Shown: positions 24,201 through 35,484 of the stretch, piece by piece
Layout of the letters: every line of letters begins with the position of its first letter
How positions within the stretch are numbered: the first letter of the stretch is position 1
NCBI GenBank assembly: GCA_035582835.1
Contig: JAYKAV010000289.1
Location: forward strand, 1,046,170-1,110,169
DNA: 64,000 bases
Reading direction: 5' to 3'
Origin: Phoebastria nigripes
Lineage: Eukaryota > Chordata > Aves > Procellariiformes > Diomedeidae
Position numbers and translations under genes: made by a program
Notes under the pieces: generated by a model
What the model was told of the DNA's origin: nothing
The model's database searches: none
What the model saw: only the letters and a program-made list of their open reading frames with translations

Positions 24201-26229
24201 CACAGAGCAGTGCTAGAATGTAGTGGTAAGAGGAATCCTGAGAGCAGGCCAATGCGGAAATAGAGAAAACAGGAGCCAATGTGCTTAATCGGGATGCAAA
24301 CTGAGTGCCAAAAGTAATAACAGGGCTAGGGAGCCAATGCGTTAGAAAAGCAACTCCAGTATGACAGGCAAAGAGAGAGAGACTCACAAAGAAAGGCAGT
24401 GTAACAGCAGAAGATGTATAGGAAACGTAGCCAAATTATTACAGCAGACAAACATTGTCAATATAAAATAATGCAAAAACTTCTACTGTGCTTGGCAAAA
24501 CCCTGTGCCGCTGAGCGTACCAGAGATTAAATAACCAAAAGCCTGTATTGCATGCCAGTAAGACACAACTCTAAAGAATGCTCAGCCTGGACTCCAGGAC
24601 AGACGGACAGAGGAGGACTGTGCACCAGATGGGAACACCACAACCAAATGGGGTGTTTCACAGGTCGGCGCTTTGCTACACTAATATAATGGCAGCTCTC
24701 ACTAGCCCTAGACCCCAAGTGCCCCGGCTCATGCTGGCCACTAGATCAGAGAGCAGTAAAGACCAAAAGTTTTATTAATCCATGTCCCTATAAACCTCAA
24801 AGCACAATGACATAAACCAGAAGGCCATTTAAAAGCAGGGCTACTGACAGCACAAGCCAGACAGCGCTGTGAATTGGAGTAGTGGGAGAGCAAGGCTTGG
24901 AGGCATCTGGGGAGCTGCCTGGGGTGACCAGGACACCCGGCAACCCAGCAAAATACAAAGACCTGCCCTGGTCTGGGTACTGGACTGCCCAAAGAGAAGG
25001 GACATGTCAGCATGTGTATGGTACTGGCACCCTGGGAAAGCACCCTGCCACCCAACTTCTCATCCTCCCTGGAAAACAAACTGTTCCCCTCCTCTTTGAG
25101 CAGCCATTCAGATATTTTGTGCAATTACATCTTTACTATCCAAGATGATGGGGTGACCTGCTTGTGAAGAAGGGGAAGGATGTGCAGAGGGGAAGGATTC
25201 AATAGGTCAGCCCTGGTATTACCGAAGGAGGGAGCAGGGATCAGAGGCAAGTGGGACATGGAAACAACAGTCATGACCCAGATTAGAGGTTTCCAGATGC
25301 TGCCGGGGAAGGAAAGTGGGAGGCGTCTGGCCCCTCCAGACCCATCTTCTGTAGCCTGTCCTGCCCTGTCCAGCCCCTTTGCCAGTGCTGGGCTGCTCTG
25401 AGCTGGGTGCCCTCAGCCCTCACTCAGTGCTGCAGCAAGGGCAGTGATGGCTGTGGTTCTCAGCGGTCCAACCCAGCAGGGCGGGCTGGCTGGGGACGTG
25501 TTTACAGTATCCTCGTTTCTTCCAGCAGAGCCCTGTCACCAGCATCGCAGGATCTGCCAGGGCAATCTCACTTCACAGCACTCACCTGCCTAATCCCATC
25601 ACAACACAACTCATCGGCATCTGACCTAAAGAAGGAGAAAGTGACCCTGTATTCGCAAATGCATGTGGCAAACTTCATCTTCTCCAGGCTCCTGGGTCAA
25701 AACACAGGATGAAGGCTTCCCCTAATTCGCCCTGACAGGAAAGGCTACATTTAGTCAATTAGTTAAATCTTTAAAACTCTCTTTTACTGACAACGCTGGT
25801 TAGAGAAGAGTGATCGAGGTCCTGGCAGCTCTCCAGGGAGTATCCCATGCCAAACGCCGCAAGGCACAGCACGGTGCCTTCCCCCTGCAGACCCGGCGGC
25901 TTGGCCTTGCAGGCAGGGCTGAGCGCAGCTCCCTGGGCTCCCCTTGGACTCTCAGTGCTACAAAATTAACTGAACAGCCAGGCATGCCTACCCTGAGCAT
26001 GGCAGGGCAGAGGGACCGGGGTGAGCGTGTAGAGAGGCACCTCGAGGAACAACCTCCTAAGGACATATGCAGCATGGACCCGTCCTAAGAATGGGGTAGG
26101 GAGGGTGCAGCGAAAGGCATGGCTTTATCACTGGTGTCAGCATCTCTAGGAGCCCATGAAACAGAGAAGGAAGCTTTTCTTTAGTCTATGTCAGTATTTA
26201 TATGGCAGTACACAGCTCAGGAGAGGTCC

Positions 26230-26530
26230 TGCTGGGCCAGGGCTGTACAAACAGTGCAAGCTCCAAGTAGCTTTACAATGTAAACAGGAAAAAAAGGAGG
26301 GTTAAATCGAGATCTGTCCACTCCTTTGCACATGAGCAGCCAAGGCACATAGAGATACAGGTTCATGGCTGATGGAGCATTTGAGAACCTGCTCAACTGT
26401 ATCACCAAAGCCAGTTGGACATGAATATGCGGCCCAAAGGCATTGCCATGTCCATCTCAAAGCAGCTCACCTGAGGTCACGCAGGGGGTCACAGCAAAGG
26501 GAAGTGCTGCACATGAGCCACGAGACCAAG
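26230..26530 (-). repeat. Possible ancient SINE remnant
   Basis: Blocks 'gggctgtacaaac', 'agctttacaatgtaaacag' and 'ctgaggtcacgcag' occur in the order seen in the complement of amniote MIR-like elements. The blocks are separated by diverged sequence, so this could also be two overlapping fragments. Confidence 0.35.
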
Positions 26531-29500
26531 TGTCATCACTCATTGCTACCTACCTTCCCCTTTTGGTTGTGTTGTCAGGCAAGAGGAGTCAAATTGGTAT
26601 CACGCGGGAAATGACAGCTCTGTGACCCTGTGTCCGAATGCAGATGCTCCAGCTGCAGTAAGTCACGCTTGCGCTGAGGTCCTGGATCTCAGCAGGCAGC
26701 GAGACACTCAGGGCTGGGCAGAGCCCAGCATTTTTTAAATTCTAGTTTCAATGTCTTACGTGGGCACATTTCTCACTGTAATCCCTGTGTAGGTCCCCAC
26801 AGAGCTATGCAGTAGAAAGCTAGTGTTAAGTCCTTGCAAGTCTCACCTGCAGTGACATTCTGCCCCCTGTAATCATGAGTTATTTTTAATGTAGGGTCCA
26901 GCAACGGTAGCAAAGCAGGTCACAGTGCCACACGATCAGTGGGTACACAGGCCAAGACAGTATTTCCCTCAGAGACGTGCAATACCGAGCAGCACTATCA
27001 GCAATCCCAGACTAAACAAAGTCTTACGATGTTGGCTAGATATGAACAGCGTCAGCTCACAAGTGCAGGGGAATTCAGCTCCAGGCTTTGCAACCCAGGT
27101 TTATTGCCAGTCCGTGTGAGGCAATAGAGATATACCCTGCTGCTAGAGTGGACAACGTTCCCGCAGAACAGAGCTAAATAGTCAACAAGGTGTTTCCGCA
27201 AAGTAGTGCTGCATTTTCCCCTCTTTAAACAGATAATCAGAGCTCAAAAAGAGACAGTAACAAGCCTCTGAATAGTAGAAGCAGCAGCACGAATAAGCAG
27301 TCAGTAGCTTCCTTCCAGAAATCCAAAGCTTCTTCCTTACCCCTTTATCCAAATATTGATATTTCACTATCACAGTCTGGCCAAATGAAAAGCAAGCAGA
27401 TGCCTTGACTGAAGCTGAAGGGAGACATCGCTGGCCATAGATCTGTAGCTAACTTTTCCTCAAACATTTCTAATGATTTTTCAGCCAACTAGAAAGATCC
27501 CTGGGAGCAAAACAATATGCCTCTGCTTTTTCTNCCTGAACAACTTCTCAGCTGGGCCTGGAAAAAGCAACTATTTTCAGGTTTGCTCAGATAACACGAC
27601 TTCACAAATCCCCAGCATTTACAAATTCCTGCAGTCAGCGATGCTGCGAAGCATCGGGTCCGTGTGGCAGAGAGATAGCAGTCCCTTCCCGCACAGAGCG
27701 GCAGCGTGCTGGGAGTGCAGGTGTGCACAACTTATCTCGTCTTTGCAGGCTTCACCTGGGCAATAGCTAATGCAGGAGCTTGATGAACGAATGNCATGGT
27801 GGAAAAGAGAAATATGCTTTGGGATTTGAAAAGCTCCTCTGAGTCGCCTGAGCCAACACCCAGCATCCCCTCCAGTGAGAGGGTAAAATGCCAGAAATAT
27901 TGACAGACACCTTGGCGAGAAGAACGGGGCAAGGCAAGTCACCTTACAGCAGGATTTCAGGTGCAGCTTTATGATCTGAGTTGCAAAGTTGTGGCTCCAG
28001 TTGATATTTAGCCTTTTGTAGAGATTCTCAGTCAATACCTGGGCTTTTTGATATTGATATCCTTGATAGAGGATGCTGCGAGGAGCTGATTAACAGAAAT
28101 GTGCTTTGAATTTAAGTGAGATAGGGTGAGGGACTTGCTGAATCAGCTGCCTCCAAATTTAAACCTTGATTTGGTTAAATAATTAGGTCTAAACATGTGC
28201 ATAGCTGTCACTAGCTGAATGTTAAGCACATGTCTAAGTGCTACACTGAGTACAGATGAAGGGAAATAAGCCTGGGCTCACAGGTCCAAGTTTCTTGTCC
28301 TTAGGGAAAAGGAGAGGGGAAACCGCTTTTGTGGAAGATTGTTCAGTATCAGTTTGATGGGCTCAACAAAGACTTGGGAAGGAACAATAGCCCTGTCATG
28401 ACTAAAAAGAAGGTTACGATTTTTAAAGAATTTTCTTTTTAAAATTTGTACTTATATCTTGACAATACAAAAGCTATCACAACATAAATATAGACCCCAA
28501 AAGTCTTCATTGTTCTTCATAATCGAAACCATATTTGCTATTTACGTTTCCTTCAAAAGCAAAATTACTTTAATGAAGTATCCACAAACAGAGCTCATGG
28601 AATCCACAAACATCTGGCGGAGGCTGCATTCATGTTTCCACTTTGAATTGAATTACGTCCCTTTTGTAAACTAGGATAGACAGAGGGTAATGTCTGAAAT
28701 TACAGTTGGGGGATCATTTCCCCATCCTGAGAAAACCAAGAGCCGGAATAGCAGGACAAACTAAGCAAACAAAGAATACTATGTGCCTGGAATATCTTCT
28801 GAGAGTATGAAGAGAAGGAAAATGTGAGAGAGAGATATACAAACCAGAAATCCTCCAGGCAGGAGATCTGCTGGTCCTTACAATACCGACTTCCCCACAT
28901 CTTATTCACTGAAATCTGTAGGATTTCAGAGCAAAGCCCAAGTTCCTCCTCTCTGCTGGGGATCTTAGAAAGGATGTCTGCCTGTCTCGCAAATTCTGTA
29001 CAGATTATATCACTGCAGTGCTCAAATGCACCAAATCTCCACCACACCACGGTCCAGCAGCAGGTGTTGAGGGCAGGGGCACCAGCAGCAGATCCAGATG
29101 CTCAGCGCCCGCTGGCAGAGGCTTACCCCTCTCTGATACCGGTGTCCTTAGGGCAAGATCAAGACCTTAACAGACCCTCCTCCCTGGGCACTGCCTCCTG
29201 TTCTACCTCCACAATCTGCACTTCCTGGGGTGACTTTTTGCAGGGCTCTGCAGCCAGCTGGGATAGAGCCACTGCTGCGTTTGTGGTTTTCAGGGCTGGG
29301 ATGCGCTTTGAAGTCTGGGCTTCCTCAGTGGAGGAATGTCCAGGGGGAGCGACTGGCACAGGGTCTGCCGGACTCAACATCTGGAGAGGAAACAGAACCC
29401 AAGGCCATGAAGCTGAACGTCTCTACCATGCGGTACGTCATTTTGAGGATGGACAGTGCTGGTAGCAGTTGGTGTCCTGCAGGATTTCTCCTGAGGGTTT

Positions 29501-30685
29501 GGCACCCTCTCTCTGGATCTAGCTACACCCAAAGGCAGGTCCCTGCTGTGTCAGCCAACCTCCTTTCTTAGGAGCTGCATCCAGCGTTGCTCTTGGTTTT
29601 ACCTTGTGTGATAATAAATACCCCCTTTGTCATTCCTGACAGTATGAGTGGAGCTGAAAACAGCCTGGTCAGCTCTACTTTCCTGGTGGGTTGAGGACTT
29701 TAGGCCAAAGCAGATATAAGAAGCTGAAGAAGATTTATGCGAATGAATCTTGCACAACCCAAGAGCCAAACACCGCAGTTGCACGCGGCTGCCTGCTGTA
29801 AGGAGAGGCTCAGCGCCAGGGGATGCGGCTGGCATCCCTGGCTGGCAGCTGGGAGGAGGCAGTGCTGGGTCTCCTCCTCTGTCACTGCATACTTTAAAGG
29901 CACTGGCAGAAATGTCTGATCCCCTCGGAGGACCCACCTCTCCGAGAGCCCACACAGCTGGCAGCCTGGATTCATTCAGAAGGCATTTCCCGTTCAGCTC
30001 TGCGCTGTAGTTTTACCTTGAGATATTTTCCACCGTCCATCCAAAGCCTCCCATGAAAGAATGCCTCCAGTTTCTCACCCACCATGATCATGGATGTCCC
30101 GGACAGCTCAGTTAATTGCTGCTATGTAGCACAGAGAAACATTGCTCCCCAGGGGACCCTCTGAGAGTGGAGCTGGGGAATGAGATCCATGGGCCTTCCC
30201 ACCAAGGAGAACAGAGGCAAAGAAGCTGTTTTTCCCAGCCACAAGTTAAAAGCTGAACCCTGATATGCATCTGCCGGGCTTGGATGTTACTGGTGTCCTT
30301 CTAGCTGTGCTTTTAAAGCTTAAAGCAGTTCCAGGGTACATAACTCTGTGGTTATAAAGCTTTCTAGTTGGTTATTCCATTTCCTTTTGCTGGTCCCAGC
30401 TATTGGAAGAGAGTATTAGCTCTGGTATAGGGAAACATATGCAATCCTTGGCTGTCCTGAATTCCCCAAACAGGAGTTGCAATAAAAGCAGAGACTGGGG
30501 GTGGGTAAAATGTATAGTTTACTCCAGCCTACGTCTTTGAAAATGAAACATGGAAACAGATATCATAAGATCCGTGGAGGGAAAAATGCAAAATATGTTG
30601 TTGTTGGGGCCTTCAGCAGAACCCATGTGCGCTCGCTATTAATACTTTGTAAAGAAGCTGGACAAGGAAAAACAACCCAAACCAG

Positions 30686-30727
30686 GGATGTTCCTGCAAT
30701 AAATGTCCCGTTGAAGAAGAAGAAAGA
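30686..30727 (+). repeat. 42-bp direct repeat, copy 1
   Basis: Identical base for base to 31097-31138, offset 411 bp, same orientation. Flanks of the two copies show no similarity. The repeat ends in a GAA-rich run. It is not part of any element I recognise. Confidence 0.93.
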
Positions 30728-31096
30728 TTGAAGAGCTCAGTGGGACCTGGGTTGGATGTCACAGGCAGGAAAACAAGCAGCTTTGGCAGGTCTAGAGGTC
30801 ATTCTGCTGTCAGCTGTCACCCAAACAGAGCAGGAAGAACCACACATGAACTGACACAGAGTGCTTGTGAAATATTTATCCAGTGTAACGTGTACTTGTA
30901 GCACTGTCAGTGATGCTAGTTAGTACCCCTGAGCACTAGGCTGGGGGTCTGCTCTTTCCAGGCAGAGCGAGGAATCACGCATGCTTTACAGGGTGGTACT
31001 GTTTAGATACGTATAGATAAAATCAAGGCCTTGTGTTATGGGCTGGAAAAACCCATAGAAAGACACAAGACATGCTTATAATTTGATCTACCGACA

Positions 31097-31138
31097 GGAT
31101 GTTCCTGCAATAAATGTCCCGTTGAAGAAGAAGAAAGA
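31097..31138 (+). repeat. 42-bp direct repeat, copy 2
   Basis: Second copy of the 42-bp unit, starting 158 bp downstream (in plus-strand order) of nothing recognisable and ending 158 bp before the left boundary of E14 at 31297. It therefore lies in the first few hundred bases of the E14-E15 intron in the transcript. Confidence 0.93.
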
Positions 31139-31296
31139 CTTGCTTTAATGTCCGCAGTCTTTATGCACAGCAGAAACATGGCTGCGGAGGTGCTGCCCCA
31201 ACTGCTGCTCATCTTCACAACCCCAAACTAATCCACCAGATTACTTTTCCAATGGCTGAAAGAGGAGAGGGATAAAAGCTCGTGGAAAGTGCTTAC

Positions 31297-31350
31297 CCTG
31301 CGGCCTTTCATCCCTCTTATCCCTGGCACACCACGGACTCCTGCCGGACC
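31297..31350 (-). CDS. COL27A1: COL27A1 exon E14 (54 bp)
   Basis: Encodes GPAGVRGVPGIRGMKGRR, residues 226-243. The acceptor CCTTTTCCCCTTCCAG is strong and the donor AGG|GTAAGC good. It is the most basic exon of the window: four Arg and one Lys, no acidic residue. With GAR at the start of E15 the basic run continues across the junction. The human chain, as remembered, has a similar KGRRG motif at this place, so the basic cluster seems conserved. Candidate roles are polyanion (glycosaminoglycan) contact or assembly; this is inference. Confidence 0.95.
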
Positions 31351-34300
31351 CTGGAAGGGGAAAAGGGAAACAAAATGAAGATGGAGGAGGAGGAAGGCAG
31401 CAGCTGTTGGTAAGACCCCACATCCCTACATGACCTGCAGGGGCCTCAGACGCAGACCCCTGACCAGCAGGTTGGTTCATTAAACTCTTGCCAAAGACAT
31501 TTCCATATTTACTTGTCTATAAATGGTCTTTTTTTTAACTCACTGATTGTCTTTGGATTATGAACATTTAGGCCAAGGATCCTGGCTGAGGTTTGTATGC
31601 TTAAGTATCTGCAGCCTGTTGTCTGTGTAAGTGGTGTGATTTGAAGAGAAGTTGAACATCCAGAATTCCCTCCGAAGCTATTAAAAGCAGCTGTTGCTCA
31701 GTATCTGTACAAAAATAATAATAACCAGGATCTGTTTTTCCGTTGTCCAAATACAAAATCAGACACCTCATCTTAGGTATCCAAGTTTGACCTTTTCAGC
31801 CAAATACTGATTTTATCTTCGAGTAACTGTTGCCCTGTTAGTGCTGCATAAATATTCATACTGGCAGATAGATGCTAATGTCGTTTGGACTGTTGGTGTT
31901 GCGGAGGATTCTGTTCTTCTTACGCTTACAGAAAGGTTTCAGGTTTTCTTTTAACTTGGANTTGTACACACTTGATTCATTAATGTGCATACAGAAAATG
32001 CAGAAGAAAATTAAACAGCTTTTTTTTCTGTTAGAATATTTATCAGTTTCAAAAATTAAAGGATATGTTCAATAAACAGGACTTATTTCTGTATTATAAC
32101 TTTGAAAACCCATATTTAAACTCAGTGCCTTTCTGCTGTCAGAAAAGAAAACCTCAAAATGACACATTCCATTCTTACTCTCTCAAACATTCCANTTCAA
32201 GTTTTGCTATTTATATATTAATAGCTTTTACCAACTGTCAACCCTGCAAACTCCACCAAGGATCAGAACAAAATTGGACTGTGATCTTCCTACTGCTTGT
32301 ACCACTGCCACTAATAAAGATTTTGCTTTTGGAACAGAGGTATCTTTCTGCATGGCATGTAAGTTCAGAATACAAATGCTTAGCTGTTCTCACTCAAGAT
32401 GGAAAAGTTAGTTGACTGTAACTATATTTGTAATCACAGTAAATCTCGGTTTTGCTAGTGAGGTCAGTAGCGACTGGCACAGACAAGCAGTAGATGTGTC
32501 AGATGCCTGTTTTATAGAGATTTTTATGATAAACACATACTGAAATGAAATTCCTTGTTGGCATTTGGAATATCCTCCTGGAAGTCTCAGCCTATCCCAA
32601 ATAGCTTATGAAAATACAAGCACAGAAACATTCGTTGTGATGGCAAAATGTTGAGGGAACAACTAGATACCCTGCTGGGAATTTCAAGGAACTGTTTAGG
32701 AAAAGATGAGCGACCTTTAATATACCTATATGTACACATTATTTTCAAAACTGCATGTTAACACAAAAGATGTACCATGATGGTGAGCAAGAAGAGGAAA
32801 AAGAAATACACAAGCCTCAGTGAGTTGAAATTAAGGGCAGAGTTTCCTACCATTGACTATACCTTTGCTTCCCATTCCCAGTTACCCTCTATTGAATTAA
32901 TCAGCCATCAGAGCTGCTAAGGCTCACTGGATAGCTTAATCTCAAAGATTTTAACAGTTTAGGACAAACAACAACAGCACGCCTCAGGTCTGGCTTGAAA
33001 AGCAAACAATGAATGTTTGGTGGAGAAACAGGCAGAAACAGCTGGAGTTAATGAGTGGGGATTTGATATTAGGGGATTGTTTGATTTACTGGCTTTGTGG
33101 GGAAGTATGACTTATTGAATTATGACTCTTTAAAATGCAGTCTTGGAGGAAACATTTTGGTTGGATGAACTTGTTAGTTATTTGCCTGCAGGAGAACAGG
33201 GAACTGAAGGAAGCGGAAGGACCTGGGGACAGTCTCAGCTCCCAGAGCTCTCTGCAGAGAGGTTTCGGCATCTCCAGTCAGAGCTGATGCCTCAACTCAT
33301 ACTGTTGTCGTCATGCCCCAGTGAAGTGAGACAAAACTCAGCCTCAACTAAAGGTACTAATTAGTGGTGCACTAGATAGTGCTTCAGGACTGGGAGCTCT
33401 TTGCCACAGGGCCAGTGCAGAACCAACCTCTGCCAAGGACGCACTCCTGTCCTCCCCCGTGCTCACAGGCATGGCCTGCCTAATGCTCCAGCTATCCCCA
33501 AGTCATGCAGCTGGGAAAGTTGCTAAAAAAGGGACATCTAGAGATATTCAGCTGCCTCCTAGACTTCTGTCAACAGCAAGTGCTGCCATGAGGGGCCACA
33601 GAGCAGCTCACTGCTGGGGACTGCAGGCAGCATCGTGCTCCTTTTATTGTAAGGGCCTGGCCAGTTGCTGCTCTTCAGGTAGGGACAGGTCACCCTGAAG
33701 TACTGCTTGACCTCAGACCTTTTCTTTCCCTCACCTCCATTGACTTGCAACTGTGAAATCTCTCCCCAGCCAGCAGCTGGCTGCAGCCGGTGGGTCCAGA
33801 GCATCCCTGACCTCCCCGCAGTGGGCAGAGCTGCTGCTGGTCTGGAGGCCAAACCTTTGGCACTGCCCGGGCATTTCACTACTGTGATCTTCCTCCCAAT
33901 TAACAACACTGTGGGAATTCACACACTGAGCAAAATCCATTCCCTGTACCCACCCAGAGCTGCCTTTCTGTTGGCTCCAGCAAACGACACGCAGCAGCAT
34001 TTGTGCCGCTGGGAGAGCCAGAGCTCCGTCTAAACAACGGCTGTGGGAAACTGGAGCCCCACTAAACTCTACCTCCGCACCAATTGCACGCTCCAGCCAC
34101 AGCTGCACATGTACCAGATGAGCCCATCCAGACGGAGAGCTGCTCCTCTCACTCCAGCAAAGGTCTCTGAAAATGCGTGATGCAGTCACTGCATGATGTA
34201 GTCACCACGTGATACAGTCGCTGTATCGCATGATGTGATCACCATACTGCCAATTCCCAGCAGAAATAGAGGTAGTATGAGCTAGTGAGCTTGCGTCCTG

Positions 34301-34566
34301 CTAAAAGATTGAGGCTGGATTGTGAGTTTTGGATCCCCCATTAGGGAAATGGACTACAAAAGTTTGAATTAAGCACCACTTTTTTTTTTTAGCATCTCCT
34401 TCCATGTTGCTCCCACCCGTGCCCCATCCCTTTCCCCATATCTCTTGTTCATATCAAACTCAAGTCAACTGGGACACAGTTGCTTGACTCAGCCCATGAA
34501 TGCCCAGGATACGGGATGCTGATTTTTGGCGTGTGGTATTACAAGGTGATGATAGCCTTTACTTAC
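31351..34566 (-). other. COL27A1: Intron E13-E14, 3216 bp
   Basis: AT-rich between about 31500 and 32800. It contains a small dyad-symmetric tandem repeat at 34178-34244 and a T run at 34381-34390. Two undetermined bases lie near 31961 and 32195. No further exon or RNA gene recognised. Confidence 0.75.
34178..34244 (+). repeat. Degenerate tandem repeat of hairpin-forming units
   Basis: About four units, each starting TGAT, with lengths 16, 16 and 21 and a partial fourth. Unit 1 has arms ATGCAG/CTGCAT around TCA (34180-34194). Unit 3 has arms GATACAG/CTGTATC around TCG (34211-34227). Unit 4 contains the palindrome GTGATCAC. Base changes between units 1 and 3 keep the arms paired. Confidence 0.7.
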
Positions 34567-34620
34567 TGTTGGTCCAGGGATCCCAGGAAAACCCACTCCT
34601 CCTGGTGTCCCGGGGTGCCC
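34567..34620 (-). CDS. COL27A1: COL27A1 exon E13 (54 bp)
   Basis: Encodes GHPGTPGGVGFPGIPGPT, residues 208-225. The acceptor CCTTCCCTTTTAG is strong; the donor ACA|GTAAGT is consensus. It contains no charged residue except His, and four triplets carry Pro in Y. The third triplet has Gly in the X position (GGV), giving two adjacent glycines, a locally flexible point. The GHPG.PGG.G pattern is shared with the human chain in memory. Confidence 0.95.
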
Positions 34621-35430
34621 CTAAAAGGGAAGGAAGAAGAACACGCCTGATGTGAATTCCCAGGATCTGCTCAGCCCTTCCTTTCTCCAAGTGGGAAGAC
34701 AGGAAAAAAGGCATTGTTGGTTGCTTGCAAGGTCAGGCAGGTCTGTTATTTGTCAGGGTAAAAATGCTCAGGGGCAGATGGGGAAGGCCAGACTGTCAAA
34801 AGCCCAGCTCCAACCTTGCTAGCAATATAAGCAGGTAGATTTTCTGAACAGCCCAGAAGAGAATGGGCTGAATTAATACGCAAATCTGTCATTGAGTTTC
34901 GCACTATGGTAGACAGGAGGTAAGTGTCAGAGCAAGACAAGATCTTGCTGAGGTCCCCTCTGTTAAACTCCTAAACGAGGATCCCCAAAGGGCAGTGCAC
35001 ATAGCACAGCAAAACACCATGAGCGTGCTGCCCAAGCAGCCCTGCATCTCCAGCTGCCCCTGGCAACTTGGTGGGATGTGAGTAACAGATCCCTGTTCCC
35101 GGACCCTGTCTGTTCAGTAGCCAGGATCCTTGGAAACAGGCAATCCCTCAGGTGCCGTAGCTTGCAGTTCCTAGTCCTCAGCTGACGGAGCTGCAGAACA
35201 CGTGTCGAAACCCAGCGTTTCTCTGAAGGGGAGACTGCTGAGCACAACTGCTGGGGAGAGGTTATACCTCAACAGCCTGTCAGTCAAATGGCCATTCCCA
35301 TCCCCACAGAGACAGGAAGAATTTGCAGCTGTTGTCAGGTAACTAAAAGACCAGGAGAAACCGCACCCTTCGCTAGGACAGAGAGAGAGAAGCAGCAGCA
35401 AGAGCGAGAGAATGCAGACTTACTCCTTAC
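34621..35430 (-). other. COL27A1: Intron E12-E13, 810 bp
   Basis: Splice sites are GTAAGG after E12 and TTTTAG before E13. I see no repeat, RNA gene or additional exon. Confidence 0.8.
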
Positions 35431-35484
35431 CATCGACCCCTTGACTCCTGGAGGGCCTGGGGGTCCCACTGAGCCACGGTCGCC
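35431..35484 (-). CDS. COL27A1: COL27A1 exon E12 (54 bp)
   Basis: Encodes GDRGSVGPPGPPGVKGSM, residues 190-207. The acceptor is GTGTCTCTCCTAG and the donor ATG|GTAAGG. Two GPP triplets in a row form the most stable triplet type once hydroxylated. With E11 it forms GEK-GDR across the junction, a K-G-D ion-pair motif. The end KGSM followed by GHPG of E13 matches the human order as remembered (KGSMGHPG). Confidence 0.96.

Larger units (their letters stand above)
23001..31296 (-). other. COL27A1: Intron E14-E15, 8296 bp
   Basis: The largest complete intron. It contains SINE-like remnants at about 24140-24200 and 26230-26530, a 42-bp exact direct repeat (30686-30727 and 31097-31138) and two undetermined bases near 27534 and 27794. 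A 213-codon plus-strand open frame at 28824-29465 has no family resemblance. No collagen-like exon was found in it on either strand. Confidence 0.75.

Noticed and set aside
28824..29465. 213-codon open frame on the plus strand
   Set aside because: No family resemblance, no splice-site or promoter context, and composition like the surrounding intron.
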